A stretch of DNA of 64,000 nucleotides from Nocardioides nitrophenolicus (GCF_016907515.1 NZ_JAFBBY010000001.1:1736001-1800000); one strand, 5' to 3'; positions 55,908 to 64,000 are shown, counted from the first letter of the stretch. The notes: generated by a model not told the origin, from the letters alone. Translations and numbers: made by a program.

Positions 55908-56015
55908 GATCTCCGCGCGGATTCCTGCAAGATCGCCGGGCCGGCTGTGTCGTATCAGCACGCTCTGCTTCGTCGTCCTCGTAGAAGCAGGCGAGCGCAC
56001 GAAGGAGACACGGCC

Positions 56016-56183
56016 ATGTGGAACGACCTGAACACCCCGGAGACCCGGCACCAGCACCAGCACCTCAGCCACGACCTGCCGTGCCCCGCGTGCGGCCACG
56101 CCGTGCACACCTTCCTGGCCTGCAGCGACAGCTGCGACTGCGCGCCGACCGTGCTGCCCGGCTCGGTGGCCCTGGCCGCCTGA
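56016..56183 (+). CDS. Cys-rich microprotein (copy 2, 55 residues)
   Basis: Residues 17-55 repeat the motif of copy 1: HLSHDLPCPACGHAV and HTFLACSDSCDCAPTVLPGS, with a different N-terminus (MWNDLNTPETRHQHQ). All six Cys/His metal-ligand candidates are kept, so selection on the fold is likely. GAAGGAGA precedes the ATG. It converges on the GntR gene with a 9-bp gap. Confidence 0.7.
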   Translation: MWNDLNTPETRHQHQHLSHDLPCPACGHAVHTFLACSDSCDCAPTVLPGSVALAA

Positions 56184-56192
56184 TCTCCGGCG

Positions 56193-56972
56193 CTAGGAGA
56201 CCGGGAGCAGCAGCAGCTCGATCCGAGCCCGCTCCTCCGGGGCGAGGTGCGGCCCGTAGTAGTCGACCAGGTCCTGGCGGGCCAGCGCCTCGGCGGTCCG
56301 GCCGTCCCGGTCGCGGATGGCCTGGAGGTAGGCGCCGTGGCGGCGCAGCGTCTCCTGGATCCGCTCCGAGGGGTCGCCGGACTCCCTGAGGTTCTCGGTG
56401 GTCAGCTCGAGGACGGTGTCGCGGGCGAACTCGCTGCAGGCGCTGAACAGCGAGTTGCCGGAGCAGGACGCGACGGCGAGGTGGAAGGCGACGTCGGCCG
56501 CGGAGAACGCGTCGTAGGAGACCTCGGCCGCTCGCTCCATCTCGGCGAAGGCCTCCTCGACCGACGCCAGGGACGCGTCGTCGTGCAGCTCGGCCGCCAG
56601 CCGGACCGCGCTGCCCTCGACGACCATCCGGAACTCGATCAGCTCGCCGACGCCGATCTGGCCGAGCTTGACGAAGGTGGTCAGCGCCTTCGCGAGTCGC
56701 GCCGAGGAGTTGGGCTGGACGGTGGCGCCCCCAGGATCGCCGGGCCGCGACCGGATCAGGCCGCCGCTCTCGAGCACCCGCAATGCCTCGCGGACGGTGC
56801 CTCGGGAGACGCCGAACTGGGCCATCAGGTCGCGCTCGGACGGCAGCCGGTCGCCGGGCACGAGCTGGCCGCCGAAGACCGCGCTCTCGATCTGGGCCAC
56901 GACGCTCTCGTACGCACGCACCGGCGTGACGCTGGTGAACTGAGGCCGGGCCTCATCGCGGGAGCTTGCCAC
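56193..56972 (-). CDS. GntR/FadR-family transcriptional regulator
   Basis: The product has 259 residues. The winged helix is GDRLPSERDLMAQFGVSRGTVREALRVLESGGL and the C-terminal FCD ligand domain contains His and Asp metal-ligand residues (FHLAVASCSGN, HGAYLQAI). Such regulators sense acids or acyl-CoA. A FadR-like operator lies at 58149, upstream of the liv operon. It is separated from the HAD gene by 29 bp and may be cotranscribed with it. Confidence 0.9.
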   Translation of the reverse strand: MASSRDEARPQFTSVTPVRAYESVVAQIESAVFGGQLVPGDRLPSERDLMAQFGVSRGTVREALRVLESGGLIRSRPGDPGGATVQPNSSARLAKALTTFVKLGQIGVGELIEFRMVVEGSAVRLAAELHDDASLASVEEAFAEMERAAEVSYDAFSAADVAFHLAVASCSGNSLFSACSEFARDTVLELTTENLRESGDPSERIQETLRRHGAYLQAIRDRDGRTAEALARQDLVDYYGPHLAPEERARIELLLLPVS

Positions 56973-57001
56973 CGCCAGGTCTCCTCAAGGTCGCGAGAGG
57001 T

Positions 57002-57670
57002 TCATAGGTCGAGCGAGGCGAGCGTATCCGGCAGCCGGGTGAGGTCCGGGAGGACCCCGACGACCTGTGCGGGATCGCGATCCTCGCCCTCCCGGTCGAC
57101 GAAGACGGCGGGTACGCCGAGCCGGCGCGCCGGCACCACGTCGTGCACCCAGCTGCACGCCACGTGGATCCACCGTCCCTCGGCCGGCTGTGCCCGGCGG
57201 CGGAACTCCTCGAAGTGGGCCAGGCCGGGCTTGTACGAGCCGACCTCCTGGGCCGTGACGACCACGTCGATCGGCGCACCCAGCAGCTCGAGGGTCTGCG
57301 CGATGACGTCGTCGTCGACGTTCGAGAGGATGGCGAGCCGCCAGCCGGCCGCCCGGAGCGCCTGCAGCACCTCGGCCGTCTCCGCGAAGGGCTGCCAGGT
57401 GGGCATGGTGTCCGCGAGGACGGTGTCCAGCCCGTCCGGCACGTCGATCCCGAGCTCGCCGGCCGAGGCGAGCAGCCCGTCGCGCAGCACCTCGCGGTAG
57501 CTCAGCAGCGGACGCTGCTGCTGCAGCGCCGGCTCGGCGCGGTGGTAGCCAGCGAGCAGGTCGTCGACGCGAGCCGGATCGACGCGGGCCAGCGCGCTCT
57601 CCATCCCGCTGCGCCAGTCGACGAGGGTGCCGTAGCAGTCGAAGGTGAGCCAGCCGCGGGCGGTCGTCAT
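57002..57670 (-). CDS. HAD hydrolase (2-haloacid dehalogenase-like)
   Basis: The product has 222 residues. The nucleophile Asp and DxYGTLxD motif is LTFDCYGTLVDWRSG, motif II is LAILSNVDDDV, Lys in SYKPGLAHFEE, and motif III is HVACSWVHDVVPARRLG. This matches HAD type II enzymes, annotated as 2-haloacid dehalogenases, but many act on phosphoesters. It overlaps the FlK-like thioesterase stop/start by 4 bp, which suggests joint function. Confidence 0.83.
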   Translation of the reverse strand: MTTARGWLTFDCYGTLVDWRSGMESALARVDPARVDDLLAGYHRAEPALQQQRPLLSYREVLRDGLLASAGELGIDVPDGLDTVLADTMPTWQPFAETAEVLQALRAAGWRLAILSNVDDDVIAQTLELLGAPIDVVVTAQEVGSYKPGLAHFEEFRRRAQPAEGRWIHVACSWVHDVVPARRLGVPAVFVDREGEDRDPAQVVGVLPDLTRLPDTLASLDL

Positions 57671-58065
57671 CGGACCGACCGATCGCGGAGCCGGGCGGCG
57701 ACCTGCTCCGCGTCGACGATCGCGCGCTCGTGCTCGACGACCGCGCACTCCCCGACGCCGTCGGTGACGACGACGCGGAAGGTACGGCGCCGACCCGATC
57801 GCGAGGTCTCCGTCGCCACGGCGGTCAACGTCTCGCCGACGGGCGTCGGCGCCCGGTGGCTGACCGTCGCGGCCACGCCGACGGTGATCTGCCCGTCCGC
57901 CAGCTCGCTCGCCACTGCCTCGTGGCAGGCGACCTCGGCCAGCCCGAGCACGAACGGAGTGGCGGCGGCCTCCGGGAAGGCCGCGCCGAAGGCCCGCGCG
58001 GTGTCGGCGGCGGTCACGGGTCGGGCGAGCGTCGCGGTGGGCGTGATGCGGCTGGGTTCGGTCAT
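57667..58065 (-). CDS. FlK-like hotdog thioesterase
   Basis: The product has 132 residues. The three catalytic positions of fluoroacetyl-CoA thioesterase appear: Thr in AATPFVLGL, Glu in LAEVACHEAV and His in VSHRAPTPVGE. The rest has the hotdog pattern. It would hydrolyse an acyl-CoA; the natural substrate could be a simple acyl-CoA rather than a fluorinated one. The ATGA overlap with the HAD gene couples them. Confidence 0.8.
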   Translation of the reverse strand: MTEPSRITPTATLARPVTAADTARAFGAAFPEAAATPFVLGLAEVACHEAVASELADGQITVGVAATVSHRAPTPVGETLTAVATETSRSGRRRTFRVVVTDGVGECAVVEHERAIVDAEQVAARLRDRSVR

Positions 58066-58111
58066 CGCGGTCCTCTCGGGTTCGTCGCCCGAGCAATTTC
58101 GCTCGGACGGC

Positions 58112-58117
58112 TTGACA
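58112..58117 (+). promoter_or_regulatory. Possible -35 box TTGACA of liv operon
   Basis: TTGACA is perfect to consensus. A clear -10 is not found at the ideal distance; TTCACT lies 18 bp further. The FadR-like operator follows. Confidence 0.35.
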
Positions 58118-58148
58118 TGGATCACTTTTCTGCTCTTCACTCTAGCAC

Positions 58149-58163
58149 ACTGGTCCTACCAGT
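58149..58163. promoter_or_regulatory. FadR-type operator ACTGGTCCTACCAGT
   Basis: ACTGGT-CCT-ACCAGT is a perfect palindrome with a 3-base centre. Its core is one base off the E. coli FadR core TGGTCCGACCA. It lies 31 bp before the liv operon start. The GntR protein at 56193-56972 is the most likely ligand. Confidence 0.7.
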
Positions 58164-58193
58164 ACACCTAGTAAGCACCTGAGGAGGCGCATC

Positions 58194-59441
58194 ATGGTCG
58201 CGAACACCGGCACGGGAGCCCCCGCCCCGACTCGTCCCCGCCACCCACACCGACGTCAGCACCACCGTCAGCACCACGGTCAGCACCGCCGCCGGCTCGC
58301 CGGCGTCACACTGGCCGTGGCCGCCGTCGCCCTCGCGAGCACGGCCTGCGCCAGCCGCGAGACCAGCCGGGGCGTCGCGGACGGCGACCTCGCGATCGGC
58401 GTCGGCGTACCCCTGTCGGGCCCTTACGCCCGGGCCGGCCGCGAGACGGTCAACGCCGTCAAGATCGCCGTCGACGAGATCAACCAGGCCGGCGGCATCG
58501 ACGGTCGCAAGCTCAAGGTGATCGAGGGCGACGACCAGGGCGAGCCGCAGACGGGGCAGTCGGTCGCCCAGAAGCTCTGCGACGACGACTCGGTGGTCGC
58601 GGTCATCGGCCACTACAACAGCGGCGTCACGATCCCCGCCTCCGACATCTACCGCCGCTGCGGCCTGGCCCAGGTCTCGCCGCTCAGCTCGAACCCGGAG
58701 GTCACCACGCGCGGCCTCGAGAACATCTTCCGGATCGGCGCGCGCGACGACTACATGGGCCCGGCGCTCGCGACCTACCTCGCGGCACAGACCGACCTGA
58801 CGAAGATCGGGACCATCGACGACCAGTCGAGCTACGGCGTGGGCCTGGTCGACCAGTTCACCGGCAAGGCGGAGGCGGCCGGCCTCGACATCGTCAAGTC
58901 CGCCGCCATCAAGGCCGGCGACAAGGACTTCCGCGCGGTGCTCGGCTCCTTCCCCGACGAGACCCAGGTGATCTACTTCGGCGGCTATCCCGCCGACGCC
59001 GCCCTGCTCGCCCAGCAGGCGCGCGAGGTGGGCCTCGACGTGCTGCTCGCCGGCGGCGACGGTCTCTACGACCCCGACCTGCTCAAGGGGGGTGACGCGG
59101 TCGAGGGCACCCTGCTCACCGCCAGCGCGGGCAACCCGACGGCTGACGCCCAGGCGTTCCTCGACGCGTACCGCGCCAGCTACGGCCAGCCGTCCGGGTA
59201 CGGCCTGCTCGAGTACAACGCCGCACGGCTGGTGCTCCAGGCACTCGGCGACGTCGACGACCTGAGCAGGGAGGCCGTGGTCGACGCGATCAGCGCGGTG
59301 AGCTACCAGCCCGTCGAGGGCGGCGCGCCGATCGAGTTCGACGACCAGGGGGACAACGAGAACGCCCAGGTCCACATCTTCACCGTCAAGGACGGCTCGT
59401 TCGACGAGGTCGCCGTCCTCAACCCCGACGACTTCCGCTGA
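58194..59441 (+). CDS. ABC transporter substrate-binding lipoprotein (liv type)
   Basis: The product has 415 residues. A long N-terminus with Arg and His leads to a signal ending in the lipobox TACA (VALASTACASRE), so the mature protein is membrane-tethered. The Peripla_BP_6 core has IGVGVPLSGPYARAGRETVNAV and GDDQGEPQTGQSVAQKL. It captures a branched-chain amino acid or related organic acid. A strong GAGGAGG precedes the ATG. The permease start overlaps its stop. Confidence 0.92.
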   Translation: MVANTGTGAPAPTRPRHPHRRQHHRQHHGQHRRRLAGVTLAVAAVALASTACASRETSRGVADGDLAIGVGVPLSGPYARAGRETVNAVKIAVDEINQAGGIDGRKLKVIEGDDQGEPQTGQSVAQKLCDDDSVVAVIGHYNSGVTIPASDIYRRCGLAQVSPLSSNPEVTTRGLENIFRIGARDDYMGPALATYLAAQTDLTKIGTIDDQSSYGVGLVDQFTGKAEAAGLDIVKSAAIKAGDKDFRAVLGSFPDETQVIYFGGYPADAALLAQQAREVGLDVLLAGGDGLYDPDLLKGGDAVEGTLLTASAGNPTADAQAFLDAYRASYGQPSGYGLLEYNAARLVLQALGDVDDLSREAVVDAISAVSYQPVEGGAPIEFDDQGDNENAQVHIFTVKDGSFDEVAVLNPDDFR

Positions 59442-60379
59442 TGGACGTCCTCCACTCGCTGCCCCAGCAGCTCGTCTACGGCCTGGCCCTCGGCTCGGTC
59501 TACGCGATGATCGCGCTCGGCTACTCGATGGTCTACGGCGTCCTCGAGTTCATCAACTTCTCGCACGGCGAGGTGTTCATGGTCGGCGCCTTCGCCTCGC
59601 TCCTCGCCCTCACCGCCCTGTCCGGCATGGGCGGGCTCGTGTCCTGGGGGCCGGTCCTGCTCCTGCTCATGCTGCTCGCCGCGATGGTGGCGAGCGGCGC
59701 GCTCGGGGTCGCGGTCGAACGGCTGGCCTACCGCCCCCTGCGCAAGAGCAGCCGGCTCGCCCCGCTGATCAGCGCCATCGGCGTCAGCCTGATCCTGCAG
59801 AACGTCGTGATGCTCCTCCAGGTGCACTTCCAGGGCGACTCCCGGCCCCAGTTCGTGGCCGCCGGCGAGGTCGTCCCGGCCGGCAGCTGGGAGGTGCTCG
59901 GCGTCCGGATCAGTCACACCGCGGGCCTGGTGTTCGGCGTCAGTGTCGTGCTGATGCTCTGCCTGGGCGCGCTCGTGACCCGCAGCTCGCTCGGCCGCTC
60001 GATGCGCGCCACCGCCCAGGACCCGGAGGTCGCCGGACTGATGGGCATCAACGTCTCGGGGGTGATCACCCGGACCTTCCTCATCGGCTCCGGACTCGCC
60101 GGTGCCGCCGGCTGCCTCGTCGCTCTCTACTACACGCAGATCGACTACACGATGGGCTTCAGCGCCGGCATCAAGGCGTTCGCCGCCGCGGTGCTGGGAG
60201 GCATCGGCAGCATCCGCGGCGCGATGGCCGGCGGACTCGTGCTCGGCGTGACCGAGGCGTTCGCCGCCACGTTCATGTCGGCGGCCTACAAGGACCTCAT
60301 CGCGTTCGCGCTGCTGGTCCTCGTCCTCGCGATCCGGCCCGCTGGCCTGCTCGGCCGCAAGACCCTGGAGCGGGTGTGA
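59441..60379 (+). CDS. livH: Branched-chain-type ABC permease LivH
   Basis: The product has 312 residues and about 8 membrane helices. The conserved QQLVYGLALGSVYAMIALGYSMVYGVLEFINFSHGEVFM and GVAVERLAYRPLRKSSRLAPLISAIGVSLILQN mark LivH. It shares its start and stop with neighbours (ATGs overlapping TGA), so translation is coupled. It forms the channel with LivM. Confidence 0.93.
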   Translation: MDVLHSLPQQLVYGLALGSVYAMIALGYSMVYGVLEFINFSHGEVFMVGAFASLLALTALSGMGGLVSWGPVLLLLMLLAAMVASGALGVAVERLAYRPLRKSSRLAPLISAIGVSLILQNVVMLLQVHFQGDSRPQFVAAGEVVPAGSWEVLGVRISHTAGLVFGVSVVLMLCLGALVTRSSLGRSMRATAQDPEVAGLMGINVSGVITRTFLIGSGLAGAAGCLVALYYTQIDYTMGFSAGIKAFAAAVLGGIGSIRGAMAGGLVLGVTEAFAATFMSAAYKDLIAFALLVLVLAIRPAGLLGRKTLERV

Positions 60380-61506
60380 TGGCCCTCCTCACCCCCACCC
60401 GGCCCGCGCGCCCGAAGGCCGCCCGCCGTACCGGCTCGCCCGACGCCGCCTCGCGACGGGCCGCGGTCAAGCAGGTGGGCCTCCTGGTCGCCGCCTGCCT
60501 GGTCCTCATCCTCGCGGCGCCGAGCGACTACACGGTCCGGATCGCGACCCTCGTGCTGATCTACGCCGCCCTGGCGATGGGCCTCAACGTCGTCGTCGGC
60601 CTCGCCGGACTGCTCGACCTCGGGTTCATCGCGTTCTTCGGCGTCGGCGCCTACTCCTACGCGCTGCTGGCCAGCGCCCTCCACGACATCCACGTCGACT
60701 TCTGGCTGATGCTGCCGGTCGGCATGCTCGTCGCCGCGCTGCTCGGGGCCCTGGTCGGCCTGCCCGCCCTGCGCACCCACGGCGACTACCTGGCGATCGT
60801 GACGCTCGGTTTCGGCGAGATCGTCTTCATCCTGCTGGTGAATCTCGACCGCCCGGTCAACATCACCAACGGACCGCAGGGCGTGCTCGGCATCGACCTG
60901 CCGTCGATCGGGGGCTGGGAGATCGGCAAGGAGGGCGTCTTCCTCGGCGCCTTCGGCCTCACCCCGACGATGCAGTTCTTCGTCATGGCCACCCTGTACG
61001 TCGCCGGCGTGATGTTCTGCGCGCTGCGGCTGCGCGACGCCCGGCTCGGCCGGGCCTGGCGGGCGATGCGCGAGAGCGAGGCCGCGACCAGCTCGTGCGG
61101 CGTGAGCATCGTGCGGGCCAAGATGTCGGCCTTCCTGTTCGGTGCGAGCGTCGCCGGCGGCGCCGGCGTGCTGACCGCTGCCTGGTACGGCTCGGTGTTC
61201 CCCGACAGCTTTTTGTTCTCGGAGTCCATCAAGGTGCTGGCGATGGTCGTCCTCGGCGGAATCGGCAGCGTCTGGGGCGCCCTCGTGGGCGCGCTGGTCC
61301 TGGTCCTGATGCCCGAGCTGCTGCGCGAGTTCGACCAGTACCGGCTGCTCATCTTCGGCCTGGTCCTGGTGCTCGTCATGCGCCTGCGGCCGCAGGGCCT
61401 GTTCGGCGCGCGCACCCCGGGTGGCCGTCCTCCGGGGGCGGTACTTCCGGGCGCACGCATCTGGCGGCGCCTGCGCCGCCCCCACGACCGAGGAGGAAGG
61501 TCATGA
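60379..61506 (+). CDS. livM: Branched-chain-type ABC permease LivM
   Basis: The product has 375 residues. Membrane helices span most of the length; the MGLNVVVGLAGLLDLGFIAFFGVGAYSYAL and GVNIVLANLD-type region characterise LivM. A Pro/Gly/Arg-rich C-terminal tail of about 35 residues (TPGGRPPGAVLPGARIWRRL) extends past the last helix. The ATG at 60379 is preferred to a GTG one codon upstream. Confidence 0.92.
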   Translation: MALLTPTRPARPKAARRTGSPDAASRRAAVKQVGLLVAACLVLILAAPSDYTVRIATLVLIYAALAMGLNVVVGLAGLLDLGFIAFFGVGAYSYALLASALHDIHVDFWLMLPVGMLVAALLGALVGLPALRTHGDYLAIVTLGFGEIVFILLVNLDRPVNITNGPQGVLGIDLPSIGGWEIGKEGVFLGAFGLTPTMQFFVMATLYVAGVMFCALRLRDARLGRAWRAMRESEAATSSCGVSIVRAKMSAFLFGASVAGGAGVLTAAWYGSVFPDSFLFSESIKVLAMVVLGGIGSVWGALVGALVLVLMPELLREFDQYRLLIFGLVLVLVMRLRPQGLFGARTPGGRPPGAVLPGARIWRRLRRPHDRGGRS

Positions 61507-62282
61507 CCACCGAACACCTGCTGACCGCCCGCGGGCTCGCCAAGCGCTTCGGCGGACTGGTCGCCGTCGACGGCGTCGACCTCACCGTGCCCGAGCAGGA
61601 GGTCGTCGGCATCATCGGCCCCAACGGGGCCGGCAAGACGACCCTGCTCAACATGCTCAGCGGCGCGCTGCGCGCCGACCAGGGCACGATCCTGCTCGAC
61701 GGCGCCGACATCACCCGCCGCAACGCCGCGCAGCGAGCGGCGCTCGGGCTGCGCCGGACCTTCCAGAACATCCGGCTCTTCGCGAGCATGACCGTCCTCG
61801 AGAACGTCGTGGTCGGCATGCACGCCCAGACCCGCGGCTGGATCGCCGGCGGCATCCTCGGCGGCCCCCGGGTCGCCCGGGCCGAGCGGGACGCGTTCGA
61901 CACCGCGCTCGGCGTCCTCGACTCACTCGGGCTGGCGACCCGGGCCGACAGCCTCGCCGGCAGCCTGTCGTACGGCGAGCAGCGCCGGGTCGAGATCGCC
62001 CGCGCCCTCGCGTCGTCCCCGCGGGTGCTGCTGCTCGACGAGCCGGCCGCCGGTCTCAACAGCGCCGAGAAGCGCGAGGCGGCCGAGCTGATCCGCGCCC
62101 TGCCCGAGCAGTACGGACTGTCCGTCGTCCTCGTCGAGCACGACATGGACCTGGTGACCCACACCTGCGCGACGGTCTCGGTGATCGAGTACGGACGGCC
62201 CCTGTGCGCCGGCCGTCCGGCCGAGGTGCTCGGTGACCAGCGCGTCATCGACGCCTATCTCGGAACGGCGGTGGCGCGATGA
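61503..62282 (+). CDS. livG: ABC transporter ATPase LivG
   Basis: The product has 259 residues. Walker A GPNGAGKTTLLN, Q-loop FQNIRLF, signature LSYGEQRRVEIARAL and Walker B LLLDEPAAGLN are present. It energises import with LivF. ATG overlaps the LivM stop and the LivF start overlaps its stop (ATGA). Confidence 0.95.
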   Translation: MTTEHLLTARGLAKRFGGLVAVDGVDLTVPEQEVVGIIGPNGAGKTTLLNMLSGALRADQGTILLDGADITRRNAAQRAALGLRRTFQNIRLFASMTVLENVVVGMHAQTRGWIAGGILGGPRVARAERDAFDTALGVLDSLGLATRADSLAGSLSYGEQRRVEIARALASSPRVLLLDEPAAGLNSAEKREAAELIRALPEQYGLSVVLVEHDMDLVTHTCATVSVIEYGRPLCAGRPAEVLGDQRVIDAYLGTAVAR

Positions 62283-63010
62283 CGCTCGACGCGACGGACC
62301 TCGAGGTCAGCTATGGCGCGGTCAGCGCGCTCAAGGGCGTCAGCCTGCGCATCGGCGACGGCGAGGCCGTCGCCCTGATCGGCAGCAACGGCGCCGGCAA
62401 GAGCACGGCCCTGAAGACGCTGAGCGGCATGCTCGCGCCGCGTGCCGGCGTCGTCCTCCACGACGGGACCGACATCGCCGGTGCGGCGACCCACGTGATC
62501 GCCCGACGCGGGATCGCGCACGTCCCGGAGGGCCGACGCCTCTTCCCGCGGATGAGCGTGCGCGAGAACCTGCGCCTCGGCGCCTTCCACCGCAAGGACC
62601 GGCAGGTCAACGACGATCTGGACGCCCAGCTCGATCTCTTCCCACGGCTGCGCGAGCGACTCGACCAGGAGGCGGGGACGCTCTCGGGCGGCGAGCAGCA
62701 GATGGTGGCGATCTCGCGCGCACTGATGTCGCGTCCCTCGCTCCTGCTGCTCGACGAGCCGAGCCTCGGCCTGTCACCCCTGATGGTGCAGACGGTGTTC
62801 GAGGCCGTCGCCGCCATCCATGCGGCCGGGACCGCCCTGCTGCTCGTCGAGCAGAACGCCGGCCAGGCGCTCGCCGTGACGACCCGCGGCTACGTCATGC
62901 GCAGCGGCGAGATCGTCAAGGAGGGCGACAGCCAGGCGCTGGCGACCGATCCGATGGTGCGCGAGATCTACCTCGGCGCCAGCCCGTCCGCCCCCGAGCC
63001 CGCGGTCTGA
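62279..63010 (+). CDS. livF: ABC transporter ATPase LivF
   Basis: The product has 243 residues. Walker A GSNGAGKSTALK, signature LSGGEQQMVAISRAL, Walker B LLLDEPSLGLS and the H-loop region are present. It completes the liv importer. A crotonase and acyl-CoA ligase follow, implying the imported acid is converted to its CoA ester. Confidence 0.95.
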   Translation: MTLDATDLEVSYGAVSALKGVSLRIGDGEAVALIGSNGAGKSTALKTLSGMLAPRAGVVLHDGTDIAGAATHVIARRGIAHVPEGRRLFPRMSVRENLRLGAFHRKDRQVNDDLDAQLDLFPRLRERLDQEAGTLSGGEQQMVAISRALMSRPSLLLLDEPSLGLSPLMVQTVFEAVAAIHAAGTALLLVEQNAGQALAVTTRGYVMRSGEIVKEGDSQALATDPMVREIYLGASPSAPEPAV

Positions 63011-63041
63011 CCCGGGCTTCCACCGACCAGAGGAGCACACC

Positions 63042-63860
63042 ATGACCACCCCGACCCCCAGCCCGACCCCCAGCCCGACCCCCACCCCGAGCCCCGCGCC
63101 GGTCGTCGTCGAGTCCGGCCCCGGCGACGTCGCCGTCGTCACCCTCAACCGCCCGCACGCGCTGAACGCACTGAACGTGGACCTGCTGGTCGGCCTCACC
63201 GACGCGCTGCGCACGGTCCACGGCAGCGGCCCGGTGATCGTCCGCGGTGCCGGCCGCGCGTTCTGCGTGGGCGAGGACCTCAAGGAGACGCTCGCGCCGG
63301 CGACCGGCACCGCGGAGGAGCTGCGCACGGCCTTCGAGCTGCTCCAGGACGTCACCCGGCTGATGGTGAGCAACCCGGCGCCGGTGATCGCCGCGGTCCA
63401 GGGCTACGCCGTCGGCGGCGGTGCCGAGATCGCCCTCGCCGCCGACGTCGTCCTCCTCGAGCACGGCACCCGGATCCGGTTCCCCGAGGTGCCGATCGGG
63501 CACGCCCACACCGGCGGGATCAGCGACCGGCTGACCCGCATGGTCGGCCTGCTCCGCGCGAAGGAGCTGCTCTTCACCGGACGCTGGGTCGAGCACGACG
63601 AGGCGCTGCGCATCGGTCTGGTCACCACCGTGGCCGACGACGCCTTCGCCGCGGCCCGTGACCTGGCCGCGGCCCTGGGTGGTCAGCCGGCGCGCTCCCT
63701 CGCGGCGGCGAAGCGCGCGGTCGAGGCGTCCTGCTCCACGCAGCTCGAGGCCACCTTGCGACTGGAGGTCGAGGCCGCGCTGTACTGCTTCGCCTCCGCC
63801 GAGGCCGAGGCGACCTTCGAGCAGTTCACCACCAGCGGCACCGTGGCGGGCGCTCGATGA
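63042..63860 (+). CDS. Enoyl-CoA hydratase/isomerase family protein with Pro/Thr N-tail
   Basis: The product has 272 residues. The first about 20 residues are a Thr/Pro/Ser tail (MTTPTPSPTPSPTPTPSPAP) encoded by 12-bp direct repeats of CCCGACCCCCAG. The crotonase core has TLNRPHALNALNV, GRAFCVGEDLKETLAP and VIAAVQGYAVGGGAEIALAADVVLLE. A possible catalytic acidic residue is in RFPEVPIGHAHTGG. The stop overlaps the ligase start (ATGA). Confidence 0.87.
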   Translation: MTTPTPSPTPSPTPTPSPAPVVVESGPGDVAVVTLNRPHALNALNVDLLVGLTDALRTVHGSGPVIVRGAGRAFCVGEDLKETLAPATGTAEELRTAFELLQDVTRLMVSNPAPVIAAVQGYAVGGGAEIALAADVVLLEHGTRIRFPEVPIGHAHTGGISDRLTRMVGLLRAKELLFTGRWVEHDEALRIGLVTTVADDAFAAARDLAAALGGQPARSLAAAKRAVEASCSTQLEATLRLEVEAALYCFASAEAEATFEQFTTSGTVAGAR

Positions 63861-64000
63861 GCGTGCGCATCGGCGCGGTCGACGTCGACCAGACCCTGCC
63901 CGGACTCCTCGAGCGCGCCGCACGGCAGTGGCCCGACCGCGTCTTCCTCCGCATCGACGGCGCCGACACGACCTTCGCCGAGTTCCGCGACCAGGTGGCC
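63857..64000 (+). CDS. Acyl-CoA synthetase (AMP-forming), 5' part only
   Basis: The sequence covers about 48 codons: MSVRIGAVDVDQTLPGLLER, then AARQWPDRVFLRIDGADTTF and AEFRDQVA, before the window ends. This is the N-terminal start of an ANL-type ligase that activates acids to CoA esters. It overlaps the crotonase gene by 4 bp (ATGA). The AMP-binding motifs lie beyond the window. Confidence 0.75.
   Translation, partial: MSVRIGAVDVDQTLPGLLERAARQWPDRVFLRIDGADTTFAEFRDQVA

Overview
The window looks like a chromosomal segment of a high-GC actinobacterium, most likely a Nocardioides-like member of the Propionibacteriales. This is inferred from very high GC, GTG/TTG starts, ATGA/GTGA/TGATG overlaps, a dnaK-grpE-dnaJ-hspR operon with HAIR operators, F420-type enzymes, and DUF6230/DUF6114 proteins. 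No rRNA, tRNA, insertion sequence, integrase or CRISPR array was seen.

Layout. 1-8.6 kb: clpB with a HAIR operator, an XRE-type regulator, an Abi-alpha-like protein (DUF4393) and two paralogous DUF445 membrane proteins. 8.7-13.7 kb: signal peptidase I divergent from a six-gene operon of secreted (DUF6230-like) and membrane (DUF6114) proteins of unknown function. 14-18.1 kb: the HspR-controlled DnaK chaperone operon. 18.2-27.4 kb: small enzymes, including an F420-dependent group (Ddn-like, LLM), a DUF1214 protein, an SDR and a sulfotransferase. Two promoters here carry KstR-type operator matches. 27.5-35.8 kb: a frameshifted WXG100-like gene, a P450, a large LuxR-type regulator, a nitroreductase and an ABC exporter. 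35.9-45.1 kb: an AbiEi/DUF559-like gene, a NarL-type two-component system, a TrkA-C/ArsB-type transport group, a PucR regulator and polyhydroxyalkanoate synthase plus depolymerase. 45.1-50.7 kb: DUF1918, DUF1992, two HpcH/CitE-type CoA lyases, a Na+/H+ antiporter and an SGNH lipoprotein. 50.7-56.2 kb: a PucR regulator divergent from an oxidoreductase-desaturase pair, a crotonase, and two paralogous Cys-rich microproteins flanking a DUF1294 protein. 56.2-64 kb: a FadR/GntR regulator, a HAD hydrolase with an FlK-like thioesterase, and a divergent liv-type ABC importer operon that continues into a crotonase and an acyl-CoA ligase cut by the window end. A FadR-like operator lies in the divergent promoter.

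The most unusual signal is in the intergenic DNA. At least three different repeat families and several single long palindromes sit mainly at gene 3' ends, and in five places the repeat itself supplies a flanking gene's stop codon. All six convergent junctions with more than about 30 bp of spacer carry an inverted repeat. This suggests dispersed repeats acting as bidirectional terminators or 3'-end elements, or a mobile REP/MITE-like element that lands at stop codons.
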